A stretch of DNA of 64,000 bases from Glaciecola sp047250385 (GTDB taxonomy: Bacteria > Pseudomonadota > Gammaproteobacteria > Enterobacterales > Alteromonadaceae), in contig NZ_JBLBVM010000054.1 of the NCBI RefSeq assembly GCF_047250385.1, positions 217,556 to 281,555 on the forward strand, given 5' to 3'. The translations under genes and the position numbers were made by a program. The notes beneath the pieces were generated by a model. That model was not told where the DNA came from and searched no databases. It was given only the letters and a program-made list of their open reading frames with translations. The stretch's first letter is position 1, and each line of letters begins with the position of its first letter. Shown here piece after piece: positions 8,555 to 16,676 of the stretch.

Positions 8555-10099
8555 CCATTCCACTCTAAACAAGTCACGTCGCTTATCCAGATAGTTGCGC
8601 ACCGAACCTTCATTTTGAAGCTTTGTGAGCTTATCAAAATCAAGATCGACAATTAGCATCATCTCTGTATTTGGCGTAGTTTCAGAAACGATAGCATCAT
8701 GTGGGAAAGCAAAGTCAGACGGCGAGAAAACTGCCGTTTGAGCATACTGAATATCCACGTTATCAACCTGCGGTAAGTTACCTACACTACCTGCAATTGC
8801 AACGTAACATTCGTTCTCTATTGCTCTGGCTTGAGCACAACGACGCACACGCAAGTAACCATTTTGAGTGTCTGTCCAGAAGGGCACAAACAGCACCTGT
8901 ATCTCTTGTTCTGACAGCAAACGAGCCAGCTCAGGAAACTCAACGTCGTAACAAATCAGTATGCCAATTTTACCAAAATCGGTATCAAAGGATTGCAATT
9001 TATTACCGCCCTTCATGATCCATTCTTTCTTCTCATGAGGCGTTAGCTGGAGTTTATACTGGCTTTCAATTTGACCATCGCGGTGACATAGATACGACAC
9101 GTTAAACAGCTCTTCACCTTCCACAACTGGCATCGAACCAGCGATGATATTGATATTGTAGGAAACCGACAAACGTGAAATTGCCGTAAGAATCTCTTCT
9201 GTATACTCTGCTAAATGCCATATTGCATCAATAGAGCTTTCACCATCACTCAAACCCATGAGTGGTGCGTTGAAGAATTCAGGGAATAAAGCAACATCGC
9301 ACTTGTAGTCGGACAAGGCATCCACAAAATACTCTACTTGCTGGAGCAAGCCTTCAACATTCTCAAAGTAGCGCATTTGCCATTGCACGCAACCTATTCT
9401 TGCCGTTGAGCGCTTACCACCAATTAAACTTGGTTTTTCAGCATCGTAATACATGTTGTGCCATTGCAACAAAGTAGCGTAACCCAAAGAGTCTTTATCT
9501 TCGGGTAAATAGGCTTTCATCACTTGTTTCACGTCAAAACCATTAGACAATTGAAAAGTGAGGATCGGATCCACAAGATCCTTAGATTTCACTTGTTCAA
9601 TATACTCATACGGCGTGAGCTCATGTGCGTGCTTTATATAATTAGGAATACGACCACCGGCCATAATCGAACGCAAATTCAGGTTTCGCACAAGCTCTTT
9701 ACGCGCTTCATATAGGCGTCGACCTAAGCGCAAACCGCGGTATTCTTTAGATACAAACACGTCTACACCATACAGCACATCGCCATTTGGATCGTGCGTG
9801 GTGATGTAAGCATCACCGGTAATTTCTTCGTAGGTGTGCTTGTCACCAAACTGTTCGTAGTCAACTATCACCGACATGGCAACAGCCACTACCTTACCTT
9901 TATCTTCGATACAGATTTGGCCATCGGGAAAAGTCGAAATTTGTGCTTTGAATTGTTTGAACGGCAGTGCACCACCGACACGTTGATATATCGACTCTTG
10001 AAGCTCTCGAATATCATCGTAATCATCTAAGCGACATTGCCTGAGCTCTAATAAGTGCTCACCTTCTTCATTCGAATTTACAGTTTCTTTAATTGGCAT
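8540..10099 (-). CDS. GNAT acetyltransferase fused to nitrilase-family amidohydrolase
   Basis: I start it at the ATG 10097-10099 (MPIKETVNSN), which has GAGGA seven bases upstream; an open frame of 29 more codons runs upstream to 10186 but crosses an inverted repeat and has no ribosome site. The 519-residue protein has an N-terminal GNAT domain (about 20-190; VDVFVSKEYRGLRLGRRLYEAR is the acetyl-CoA loop) and a C-terminal carbon-nitrogen hydrolase domain (about 235-510). The nitrilase Glu-Lys-Cys triad is visible in LFPEFFNAPL, YKLQLTPHEK and ILICYDVEFPE. Such fusions recur in proteobacteria as uncharacterised amidases joined to acetyltransferases; the substrate is unknown. It ends inside nagA, 15 bp overlap, convergent. 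Confidence 0.88.
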   Translation of the reverse strand: MPIKETVNSNEEGEHLLELRQCRLDDYDDIRELQESIYQRVGGALPFKQFKAQISTFPDGQICIEDKGKVVAVAMSVIVDYEQFGDKHTYEEITGDAYITTHDPNGDVLYGVDVFVSKEYRGLRLGRRLYEARKELVRNLNLRSIMAGGRIPNYIKHAHELTPYEYIEQVKSKDLVDPILTFQLSNGFDVKQVMKAYLPEDKDSLGYATLLQWHNMYYDAEKPSLIGGKRSTARIGCVQWQMRYFENVEGLLQQVEYFVDALSDYKCDVALFPEFFNAPLMGLSDGESSIDAIWHLAEYTEEILTAISRLSVSYNINIIAGSMPVVEGEELFNVSYLCHRDGQIESQYKLQLTPHEKKEWIMKGGNKLQSFDTDFGKIGILICYDVEFPELARLLSEQEIQVLFVPFWTDTQNGYLRVRRCAQARAIENECYVAIAGSVGNLPQVDNVDIQYAQTAVFSPSDFAFPHDAIVSETTPNTEMMLIVDLDFDKLTKLQNEGSVRNYLDKRRDLFRVEWLGEK

Positions 10100-10183
10100 G
10101 CATTCCTCAAAAACGTAATTACATTTACACCGAATTTCGTAGTCTAGCAGGAATTTGAAGTTTGAATAGTCGAAGTGTAAAGC

Positions 10184-10223
10184 CACCTAAGTTTAGCTCG
10201 AGAAAAAGCATCTTACTTAGGTG
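10184..10223 (-). terminator. Stem-loop after the DUF2141 gene, possible terminator
   Basis: Perfect 9-bp arms CACCTAAGT (10184-10192) and ACTTAGGTG (10215-10223) with a 22-nt loop lie about 30 bp past the DUF2141 stop. There is no clean U-tract, so termination is uncertain; it also sits just upstream of the GNAT-nitrilase start. Confidence 0.35.
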
Positions 10224-10254
10224 ACTAAAGTAGGTGTTTTGTATCAAGTCGATG

Positions 10255-10710
10255 CTATAAAACCACCGGCTTTCTTACGACAACATCGATTACCGCGTAG
10301 TCGAGCACCTCAAAAGAAGCTGCATCAAAAGGAGGTACACCATACATGCCCACATTGTTACTAAAGCCATAACCGTCTTGTGGTAAACCTGCGGCATTTA
10401 TATCCATTTTACCGTTGCTATTGATGTCATGTAGTACTTTAAGTGCATAAGTTCCCTCAGCGAGGTCAGTGAAGCTGATGCTCACCGTATCACCAATTGC
10501 CTCTACAGTTGTGTACTGAACAGGCTTTCCTTCGTTGTTGTATGCTTCAGCATTATCATAGATTGCGACCATAAGCTGACCAACTGGGCGATCGATTTGC
10601 GTGAAGTTAACATCTAAGTTACCTGCTTGTGCGCCGATTGCAGTAAGCGAGCAAAGTGCTAAAGTTGAAGTAGCGATAATGTTTTTAAGTAAGTTTGTTG
10701 AAGTTTTCAT
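10255..10710 (-). CDS. DUF2141 exported protein
   Basis: A protein of 151 residues with a signal peptide (MKTSTNLLKNII..., cleavage about after AQA at 30). The mature part has the DUF2141 pattern: PVGQLMVAIYDNAEAY, FTDLAEGTYALKVLHDINSNGKMD (a calcium-loop-like D-N-N-K-D stretch), then GLPQDGYGFSNNV. Members are small periplasmic beta-sandwich proteins of unknown function. It is monocistronic in appearance, with 129 bp upstream and a stem-loop downstream. Confidence 0.82.
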   Translation of the reverse strand: MKTSTNLLKNIIATSTLALCSLTAIGAQAGNLDVNFTQIDRPVGQLMVAIYDNAEAYNNEGKPVQYTTVEAIGDTVSISFTDLAEGTYALKVLHDINSNGKMDINAAGLPQDGYGFSNNVGMYGVPPFDAASFEVLDYAVIDVVVRKPVVL

Positions 10711-10839
10711 TTTGTCGTTTCCTGTATTTAGTTGACAGGATTAGAATAGCGCGCCGCGCAAATCAAGGAATGTGCCATAGGTACTTTTATTTAGTATGAC
10801 TTTTGGCCTACTGCAATAAAGGCCTAAGTGAAATGTTTG

Positions 10840-11373
10840 TTAGTCGCATTTAACGACGCTGATGTCTGCCTTAATTTCTTCTGGCTTGAACCATGTAATG
10901 GTTTTGACAGGTTCGTTCATTTCAAATACGTAAGGTGTTGTTGAGGCTTTCATCGTGTCTGTTGATTTACGCAGAGGATGTGCCGTCTTGTCACAATAGA
11001 GATAAAACTCGGTCTGCTGCAAATTACGCTCTTGGTGTGCTTCCTTGCCCTTGAACAATCCACAAAACAATTCAGTATCGCCATTCGTTTGATTAACAGA
11101 ATCGGTAAATTCACCTGAAGGAAGAATTAATTCATAACTTACGTCGCCGTTACTATCCTTATTGGGGCTGAGTGAATAACTGCGTCCACTAGGGGTTTTG
11201 ATCACAACCGTTGTTGCTTTTCCTTCTTTATCGAAGGGGTGGCTGGAATCGTTCCAATAAACCAACGAATGACAAGTTTTGCCATTGTACTCATACGACG
11301 AGGTTCCGGAATAAAGGTGACTTGTACAGCCAGAAACTAAAACAATTAAGCCCAGTGTTAGTGTATTTTTCAT
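10840..11373 (-). CDS. Uncharacterised lipoprotein
   Basis: About 177 residues. Three ATG codons stand in a row (11371-11379); the third is best spaced from TAAGGA, so I start there. The signal ends in a lipobox (LIVLVSGC), giving a lipid-anchored mature protein beginning CTSHLYSG. The rest is polar with several cysteines (THSLVYW region, ELFCGLF, YLYCDK, VVKCD), and a beta-rich character. I do not recognise a family. It follows the alpha/beta-hydrolase gene by 9 bp on the same strand, so the two are probably co-expressed. Confidence 0.65.
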   Translation of the reverse strand: MKNTLTLGLIVLVSGCTSHLYSGTSSYEYNGKTCHSLVYWNDSSHPFDKEGKATTVVIKTPSGRSYSLSPNKDSNGDVSYELILPSGEFTDSVNQTNGDTELFCGLFKGKEAHQERNLQQTEFYLYCDKTAHPLRKSTDTMKASTTPYVFEMNEPVKTITWFKPEEIKADISVVKCD

Positions 11374-11382
11374 CATCATTCC

Positions 11383-12183
11383 TTAAACCATCATATCCAA
11401 TAGACCATCACCAACAACCGCGCTATCCCAATATGCGGTATGCGCCATAAGCCAATTTTTCCCTGTATCAACAGGATAGTCTTTAATAAACCAGCCAAAG
11501 TCTGAGCCTGTCTGTTTGTACTTTTCGGCTATATTAAAATCACGCAGCTTAGTGCCCAGAATATCACCTGAAACCACTGGGTCTGTCACATCGAAGTAAT
11601 TAAGCCAACGCAAGCTGTAGTCACCCGTACCTAATTTACTGGCGTGACTTCTACCCGTCTTTTTAAACATTTTTAAGCCCAAGGGTGAACCAATCGTAAC
11701 CAAGCCTTGCACCGGCCATGTGAGCGGATTATCACGTTCAAACAAATCGCTGCTTTCAATGAGCTCGTTTATAACATCAAAAGCATATACGCTGCCTAGA
11801 CTATGGGCGACGATGTATAAGGGGTTTCCGGCTTCATAGTAGGACATAATCTGCTCACGCAGTCCTTGCCTGATTTCATTGGCGGTGGAATTCTTAGATA
11901 GTGAAATTGCCACATCGCCAACAATATCGATGACTGCTGGCGCGACAACAGCCCCCACTCCAGTGCTTAGTAATAAGAGCGACAAGCTTTTAAGTCTTTG
12001 TAGGCATGCGTCCGATAAGTTTTCATATCGGTATAAATCGACATCAAACTCAAAGTCTAGGTGGTTTAGCCTAGATTCAATTGAACGACGGATCATTTTA
12101 TCTTGCTGCTGAGAGTCATCATCGGCCAATTGAACGCCGTGGACAACTAAAATAACTCTCTTATTATCTGGGGATACCGGCAC
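11383..12183 (-). CDS. Alpha/beta-hydrolase (lipase/esterase-like)
   Basis: A protein of 266 residues beginning at a GTG (12181-12183) with AAGGGA seven bases upstream. It opens with KRVILVVHGVQ, a beta-strand with the oxyanion HG, and has the nucleophile elbow YIVAHSLGSVYAFDVI (about residue 128) followed by VTIGSPLGL, as in lipases and triacylglycerol-esterase-like proteins. A hydrophobic stretch at about 68-92 (LSLLLLSTGVGAVVAPAVIDIVGDVAI) could touch the membrane. A C-terminal H (LMAHTAYW) may be the catalytic histidine. The substrate is unknown. The lipoprotein gene follows 9 bp downstream. Confidence 0.72.
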   Translation of the reverse strand: MPVSPDNKRVILVVHGVQLADDDSQQQDKMIRRSIESRLNHLDFEFDVDLYRYENLSDACLQRLKSLSLLLLSTGVGAVVAPAVIDIVGDVAISLSKNSTANEIRQGLREQIMSYYEAGNPLYIVAHSLGSVYAFDVINELIESSDLFERDNPLTWPVQGLVTIGSPLGLKMFKKTGRSHASKLGTGDYSLRWLNYFDVTDPVVSGDILGTKLRDFNIAEKYKQTGSDFGWFIKDYPVDTGKNWLMAHTAYWDSAVVGDGLLDMMV

Positions 12184-12309
12184 CTTTTATTCCCTTGTGA
12201 AAAATGCTTGTATAGAAACAGTAGTCAAAGTGAGCAATAAATCAACAATATTTCATTAATAAATATGAAGGTACAAAATTAGTATTAGTAGAATTAGTTG
12301 CGGTAAAGC

Positions 12310-13392
12310 CTAACTTCCAGGGCTAGGCACCTTGTTTTTATTTACGTTTTTGGCATTTTCAATGTCGTCGGCGAACACTTCATCTTCTTTTGTGGCCTCT
12401 AAGCCATTTTGCGCAGAACCGTGTCTAGGCGCATAGGATAGTCGAGTAAGTAATGAAAAGTGATCAGAGCCTATTGATGGCAAACGCTGAATAGATTGAA
12501 CTGTAAAGTGTTCACTATGAAATAAATGATCGAGTGGCCAGCGCATAAAAGGAAAGCCCACATGGTAAGTGTTGTACATGCCTCGACCTATGCGCGGATC
12601 CAACAAGCCACTGAGCTTTCGAAACAATCTTGTTGTACGAGACCAAGCCACATCATTAAGATCACCCGTTACGATTGTAGCTTGCTCACTATCAGCAACA
12701 CTACGAGCCACTATTATGAGCTCCGCATCTCGCTCTTTTGATTCCGTATTCTCTGTTGGGCTAGGCGGTGCTGGATGCAAGAAATGAACGCGAACCCAAT
12801 CGCCCGTGCGCAATTTTAAAAGGGCGTGCATAGACGGTACATTTTCTTCTACAAGAAATGATACTTCAACGTCATCCAATGGAAGCCGAGAGTACACGTG
12901 CATGCCATATAAATTATCGAGGGGACAGCTAATAGTATGCGGCATCTTATCTTTAAGTACATCGAGTTGCTCCTGCCACCATAAATCAGACTCTAGCGTC
13001 ACAAGTACGTCTGGCTGATGCTCATGCATTAGCTTTATCAGTTTGTCAGCACCGCGATTGGGTGTAAGCACATTCGCTGTAATGAAACTAAGCTGGCGCT
13101 CAGACTGATTATCTTTAGCCGCTAGCACTTCGACGGGCCAAAGCCTTGTATACGGCAATATCCACCATGAATGGTAGCAAGCACACAGAAAAACTATCGA
13201 GCTTAGTAACCAAGCTGTCGCTTCATTGAAATCTAAGAAAAGGTATTGCAACACTAAGAGTAGAATCGCAAATACGGCAAGTTGAAAACGTGGGAAATCG
13301 AAGCCACGCACAAGCCAATGTGAGTTGCGCAATAAGGGTAACAGCGTCGCACTTAGTATAATAAGACTCAGGAGAGACAGTACGATCAGCAT
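12310..13392 (-). CDS. Membrane-anchored endonuclease/exonuclease/phosphatase-family protein
   Basis: A protein of 360 residues with two to three N-terminal membrane helices (about 2-20, 34-52, 60-80), then an EEP domain: ITANVLTPNRGADKLIKLMHEHQPDVLVTLESDLWW (Asn and Glu metal ligands), VRVHFLHPAPP, IVTGDLNDVAWS (the D-x-N pair) and the final GSDHFSLLT (Asp-His). This is the DNase I-like fold, found in nucleases and in phospholipid or inositol phosphatases; topology suggests the active domain faces the periplasm. It lies 36 bp downstream of the nucleotidyltransferase gene, so it may belong to the HprK-like cassette's transcript. Confidence 0.8.
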   Translation of the reverse strand: MLIVLSLLSLIILSATLLPLLRNSHWLVRGFDFPRFQLAVFAILLLVLQYLFLDFNEATAWLLSSIVFLCACYHSWWILPYTRLWPVEVLAAKDNQSERQLSFITANVLTPNRGADKLIKLMHEHQPDVLVTLESDLWWQEQLDVLKDKMPHTISCPLDNLYGMHVYSRLPLDDVEVSFLVEENVPSMHALLKLRTGDWVRVHFLHPAPPSPTENTESKERDAELIIVARSVADSEQATIVTGDLNDVAWSRTTRLFRKLSGLLDPRIGRGMYNTYHVGFPFMRWPLDHLFHSEHFTVQSIQRLPSIGSDHFSLLTRLSYAPRHGSAQNGLEATKEDEVFADDIENAKNVNKNKVPSPGS

Positions 13393-13428
13393 AGTTCGCC
13401 CACTGAGTGAGTAAAGGACACGCCTATA

Positions 13429-14526
13429 CTATTTTTCATAATGATGCGCTCCCATCACAGATGTGACCAATGCTCGTCGCACTTTAACCAACATATGTGG
13501 GATCAAAATGGTGATTGGCATTTTCAATAGGTGGCCTCGAATATACATAATAAAGCGTGCAAAATTATTCCATGAGTTAAATACAATATCATGAGATGGC
13601 ATGATTGCTCGATATAAAATCTTCCTCACAAAAAATTCAGTGATGAAAGAAAGCTTAGGACTTTTAAGCTGATATTGCTGTACGCTGTTAGTGTGAAAAA
13701 CCAAGTCTCGCACACTAAGGGCATAATACACTTCTTTATAGAAACCCATCGATTCAGACAACTTTATAATTCCGTCTAAGCCTTCTGAGGCTTCTAATTG
13801 CTCGATAAGTAAATGAATATCCAGCACATCCCTAAAGCTCTTGCTGAAATCTTCATTAAAAAATAAGTGAATAATACAATGCAACACTAAAAGATTGGGT
13901 GGTAGCGCCCAGCTTCCGTCTTTTGTAACTTGTACATTTGAGAACAGTGATTCTTCATCGATATCAATTCCAGAGACGGGTGGTAATAGAGTGAAATGTA
14001 TATCTAAACTGGTGCCTCTGTAGACGTGCTTGTAGGGCGGCAATTCATGTGCCCATTTGCGATAGTATTGTTGGTCATAATCGTCGAGCTTTGATTCTGC
14101 CCAATCATTTTTTTGTAACACCGCTTCAACAGCATTGAGTTGGGACTTTTTCACTAGAATATCGATATCGGACATCACACGCCCAAAGTGATTAATATCC
14201 TCTCGCAACACATAGGCAGCGCCTTTTAAAAAGACCGGTTGAATATCGGCTTTCGCCAAAACAAGATTAAGCGCTTGTGATTCGTTGCGTACTTGATGAG
14301 CTTGCCTGTCCGCATAGATTTTTGCAGACTCTATGTGTTTAAGTGCAAAAGGCGGAATGCTTTCTAGTAAGGAATTGCGCTCCAGCAAATAGTAGAACGT
14401 TGCCAGTAAATCGGCACCGCGAAGGATCCTGATGAAGCTTTGCCAGTGTGACGAGTCGAACTCTTTAACTTGCTTTGGCTCAGAAAACACTTCAAATACG
14501 GTATAGATACTGATTGCATTTTTCAT
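13429..14526 (-). CDS. Nucleotidyltransferase family protein (PF14907-like) of the HprK-like cassette
   Basis: A protein of 365 residues. The nucleotidyltransferase core is visible at PVFLKGAAYVLRE (98-110), RVMSDIDILV (116-125, with the catalytic pair Asp120 and Asp122) and a third strand SLDIHFTL (173-180, Asp175). This pattern fits the uncharacterised NTP-transferase family PF14907. The substrate is unknown; relatives transfer a nucleotide or phosphate to protein or small-molecule acceptors. Its ATG overlaps the stop of the kinase gene by 4 bp (ATGA), so translation is coupled. The order PqqD-like, HprK-like kinase, nucleotidyltransferase recurs in bacteria as an HPr-rel-A type system. Confidence 0.78.
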   Translation of the reverse strand: MKNAISIYTVFEVFSEPKQVKEFDSSHWQSFIRILRGADLLATFYYLLERNSLLESIPPFALKHIESAKIYADRQAHQVRNESQALNLVLAKADIQPVFLKGAAYVLREDINHFGRVMSDIDILVKKSQLNAVEAVLQKNDWAESKLDDYDQQYYRKWAHELPPYKHVYRGTSLDIHFTLLPPVSGIDIDEESLFSNVQVTKDGSWALPPNLLVLHCIIHLFFNEDFSKSFRDVLDIHLLIEQLEASEGLDGIIKLSESMGFYKEVYYALSVRDLVFHTNSVQQYQLKSPKLSFITEFFVRKILYRAIMPSHDIVFNSWNNFARFIMYIRGHLLKMPITILIPHMLVKVRRALVTSVMGAHHYEK

Positions 14527-15380
14527 GTTTCAATCACACTCAGTAAGAACTTTTCTAAGCCTTCATAAGAGGAGTAACTTGCAGTGTAAAAATCACTGTT
14601 TTCTACTACTTTTTGTAAAGTTGAGAAGCCGCTTTCGCCTAGGACGCTGTAATTAAAAGAGTGATGGATTAATTTTGCGAAGCCTTCAACCTGACTAACT
14701 TGCTCAACAACTAAGTCATTTTCAGCTTTGTATTTAGGAAACACGACCGCTACTATTGTAGCCTTTTTGAGAAGCTCAAACTCCGCCCTGCTATGCAATT
14801 TTACATGCGCGATGTCGCCCTTGTGAGTGCCAATTGTTGTCGGTGAAAAAGTCGCATTTGGCGAGCTTTGTTTAATGACATCGATTGACCTATTCTTAAG
14901 AGAGGCAGCTCTATGCATAGGTTGAACAGAGTTAGTGCCGAGTGGAATAATAGCCATCTCGTCTGAAAAAAGCTCCCAGCCATGCAATCCAAAATGAGTC
15001 GCTAGTGTACTTTTTCCAGATCCTGGAGTGGCAGGGAAGATAATTGCTTTACCATTTTTAACTAACACGGAAGAATGAATGAGTAATTTCGAATAATCTA
15101 AAGACGCAATACACCAATTCATGCCCCATTCAATTGAAGGCATTAAGAGCTTAGGATTAACTGGATTGAAAGGTCTTTGATTATCAACGTAAATACACAC
15201 TTGAGGTTTTATGAAGCGGCGCCAGAAAGATGTGTACTTAATGGTTAATGTAAAATCGACGGGGGCGTCCACTGAGTAGTTAACGCTCTCATCATACATA
15301 TCGACAAGATAGTCGACGATAAAAGATGGGCAGTTTTCAAAACAAAAGCGGTAAGGCCCGACGTCAACAATTGGATTCAA
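14523..15380 (-). CDS. HprK-related kinase A
   Basis: A protein of 285 residues that begins at a TTG overlapping the stop of the preceding gene (TTGA), so it depends on translational coupling. The P-loop PATPGSGKST (116-125, Lys123) is followed by WELFSDEMAIIP, the metal-binding acidic strand seen in HPr kinase/phosphorylase. The N-terminal half (FTLTIKYTS...IHSSVLVKNGKAIIFPA) matches the HprK-related kinase A family rather than true HprK, and no HPr gene lies near. The protein would phosphorylate a serine-bearing protein or a small substrate that is not yet known. It is a member of a tight four-gene unit with PqqD-like, nucleotidyltransferase and a secreted protein. Confidence 0.8.
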   Translation of the reverse strand: MNPIVDVGPYRFCFENCPSFIVDYLVDMYDESVNYSVDAPVDFTLTIKYTSFWRRFIKPQVCIYVDNQRPFNPVNPKLLMPSIEWGMNWCIASLDYSKLLIHSSVLVKNGKAIIFPATPGSGKSTLATHFGLHGWELFSDEMAIIPLGTNSVQPMHRAASLKNRSIDVIKQSSPNATFSPTTIGTHKGDIAHVKLHSRAEFELLKKATIVAVVFPKYKAENDLVVEQVSQVEGFAKLIHHSFNYSVLGESGFSTLQKVVENSDFYTASYSSYEGLEKFLLSVIET

Positions 15381-15622
15381 ACTGTTTCCAACATAATATT
15401 CTTATTCATTAATTCCAGCCTCAAATCATTAATTAAAGTATCAGCCTCTGGCACAGAGCTGAAAAAATCACAATTCAAAGAGCCTTTAGAACTAACAATT
15501 AACGGGTATTGACGTAAGTCAGATTGGATAAAAACTGTGGAATAATCGCTCTTATCGAATGCAATTATTCCACTTAGGTCTGGCGGTACAAAAACTAAAT
15601 GGTTGTTAGAAAGTTGATGCAC
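15377..15622 (-). CDS. Small PqqD-like protein of the HprK-like cassette
   Basis: A protein of 81 residues from a GTG start (15620-15622). It has strand-turn-strand character (SNNHLVFVPPDLSGIIAFDK) and a helical end (EADTLINDLRLELMNKN). Length and position, directly upstream of an HprK-related kinase, fit the PqqD-family proteins of HPr-rel-A systems; PqqD folds bind peptide substrates and hand them to modifying enzymes. Sequence evidence alone is weak. Its stop overlaps the kinase start by 4 bp and the secreted protein ends 18 bp upstream. Confidence 0.55.
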   Translation of the reverse strand: MHQLSNNHLVFVPPDLSGIIAFDKSDYSTVFIQSDLRQYPLIVSSKGSLNCDFFSSVPEADTLINDLRLELMNKNIMLETV

Positions 15623-15640
15623 CTTTAATGCCTGCGCCTA

Positions 15641-16300
15641 TTATGAGCATGAACCATTTTGAGGGATCGACATGTGAGTAACTCCGTCGTTAAATGACGA
15701 TTTCAATGAGTCAAAGTTTGTCGGCTCCATGTTGTTATTTGTGACATAAAGTACACCCCAAATATGTTCAATTAGTTCATCAGCTCCACTAAACTCGGGA
15801 GGAATGTTATAAAAACCAAAACGAGCGTTTAAGTAAACTGCAGCCAAGTTCCAAATGCCTCCAGGATTTGCTAGCGCATTGCCTAGGTGCAACTCTTTAA
15901 ATGGAATAGAGCCTTTACCATCGGATAACATGATGGTCGTATTTTTGATATATGAATTCAAATAACAAAAATTATGATTTAGTGCACCATCGCTTGCAGT
16001 TTTATACGCGGAAAACATAGCTTTGATTTTATTTCTACCCTTGTTAGTGGGTTGAGGAGCAATAAATTTGGCCCAACTGCCCGGAGAACGACCATTAGAC
16101 AATACAGGCATCACACACGTTGTAGTTGACGTCGAACCACCTGAAATACCAGACGCATTACAAGCACCCCAAACAGATTGAGCTGGCATCGATGAAGCCA
16201 CTAAGCCTATCGCAGATTTCTTAAGAAAACTCCTACGTACGCTTGTTTTAGTAATTTCAGAAACTTGTGATTCCGTTTCTTTTGATTTATCGATACTCAT
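15641..16300 (-). CDS. Secreted protein with twin-arginine-like signal, first gene of the HprK-like cassette
   Basis: A protein of 219 residues. A 22-residue polar leader precedes SVRRSFLKKSAIGLVASSMPA, a Tat-type signal (RRSFLK), with cleavage about residue 46 (VWGA). The mature part has a Ser/Thr/Gly-rich start with two Cys (ACNASGISGG, TTTCVMPVL), then RSPGSWAKF, NHNFCYLNSYI, LGNALANPGGIWNLAAVYLNARFG, and ends SIPQNGSCS. I recognise no family. It heads the unit upstream of PqqD-like, kinase and nucleotidyltransferase genes, and is the only exported member, so it may be the substrate or target of their modification (inference). Confidence 0.7.
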   Translation of the reverse strand: MSIDKSKETESQVSEITKTSVRRSFLKKSAIGLVASSMPAQSVWGACNASGISGGSTSTTTCVMPVLSNGRSPGSWAKFIAPQPTNKGRNKIKAMFSAYKTASDGALNHNFCYLNSYIKNTTIMLSDGKGSIPFKELHLGNALANPGGIWNLAAVYLNARFGFYNIPPEFSGADELIEHIWGVLYVTNNNMEPTNFDSLKSSFNDGVTHMSIPQNGSCS

Positions 16301-16676
16301 AAAAAGTTTTCCCTAAAAATGGATATTCTCCATACATTGCAAAAATCATTCCAAAAACTAAGTCATTGAAATTTTTGCAATAAAATTATACCGGTACTCG
16401 TAAATGTAAAATAACCCGACAATCGATAACGCATGAATTGAGTAAGAAAAATTAGATGCTACACCAAAGCGTTATTAGATTTATCAGCCTTACTATCGAA
16501 GCAAGTGACTTTCGAAGTGATTTACATGCATAGAATAATGAGGAAAGGTTATACGATAACGCTGAATTATTCAACTAAATTCATTCTGCATAAATCTAGA
16601 AATCAGGGCATAGATGACTATTGGAAAACCTTGAAAAGCCCCATAGATTGCGCCCATAAGATTAACTATTTAAGCT
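16301..16676 (-). promoter_or_regulatory. 376-bp gap upstream of the HprK-like cassette, with a TATAAT-type -10
   Basis: The gap lies between the two-component regulator's 3' end and the cassette. On the minus strand a perfect TATAAT (complement of 16385-16390) sits about 85 bp upstream of the first gene's ATG; no good -35 element is seen. A 72-codon open frame on the plus strand (16505-16723) runs into the regulator gene and has no ribosome site, so I take the gap as non-coding. Confidence 0.3.

Noticed and set aside
9524..10030. Plus-strand open frames within the GNAT-nitrilase gene
   Set aside because: Shadows of the real gene on the opposite strand, no family motifs.
10100..10186. Upstream extension of the GNAT-nitrilase start by 29 codons
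   Set aside because: The extension runs into an inverted repeat and lacks a ribosome site, while the internal ATG has GAGGA at ideal distance.
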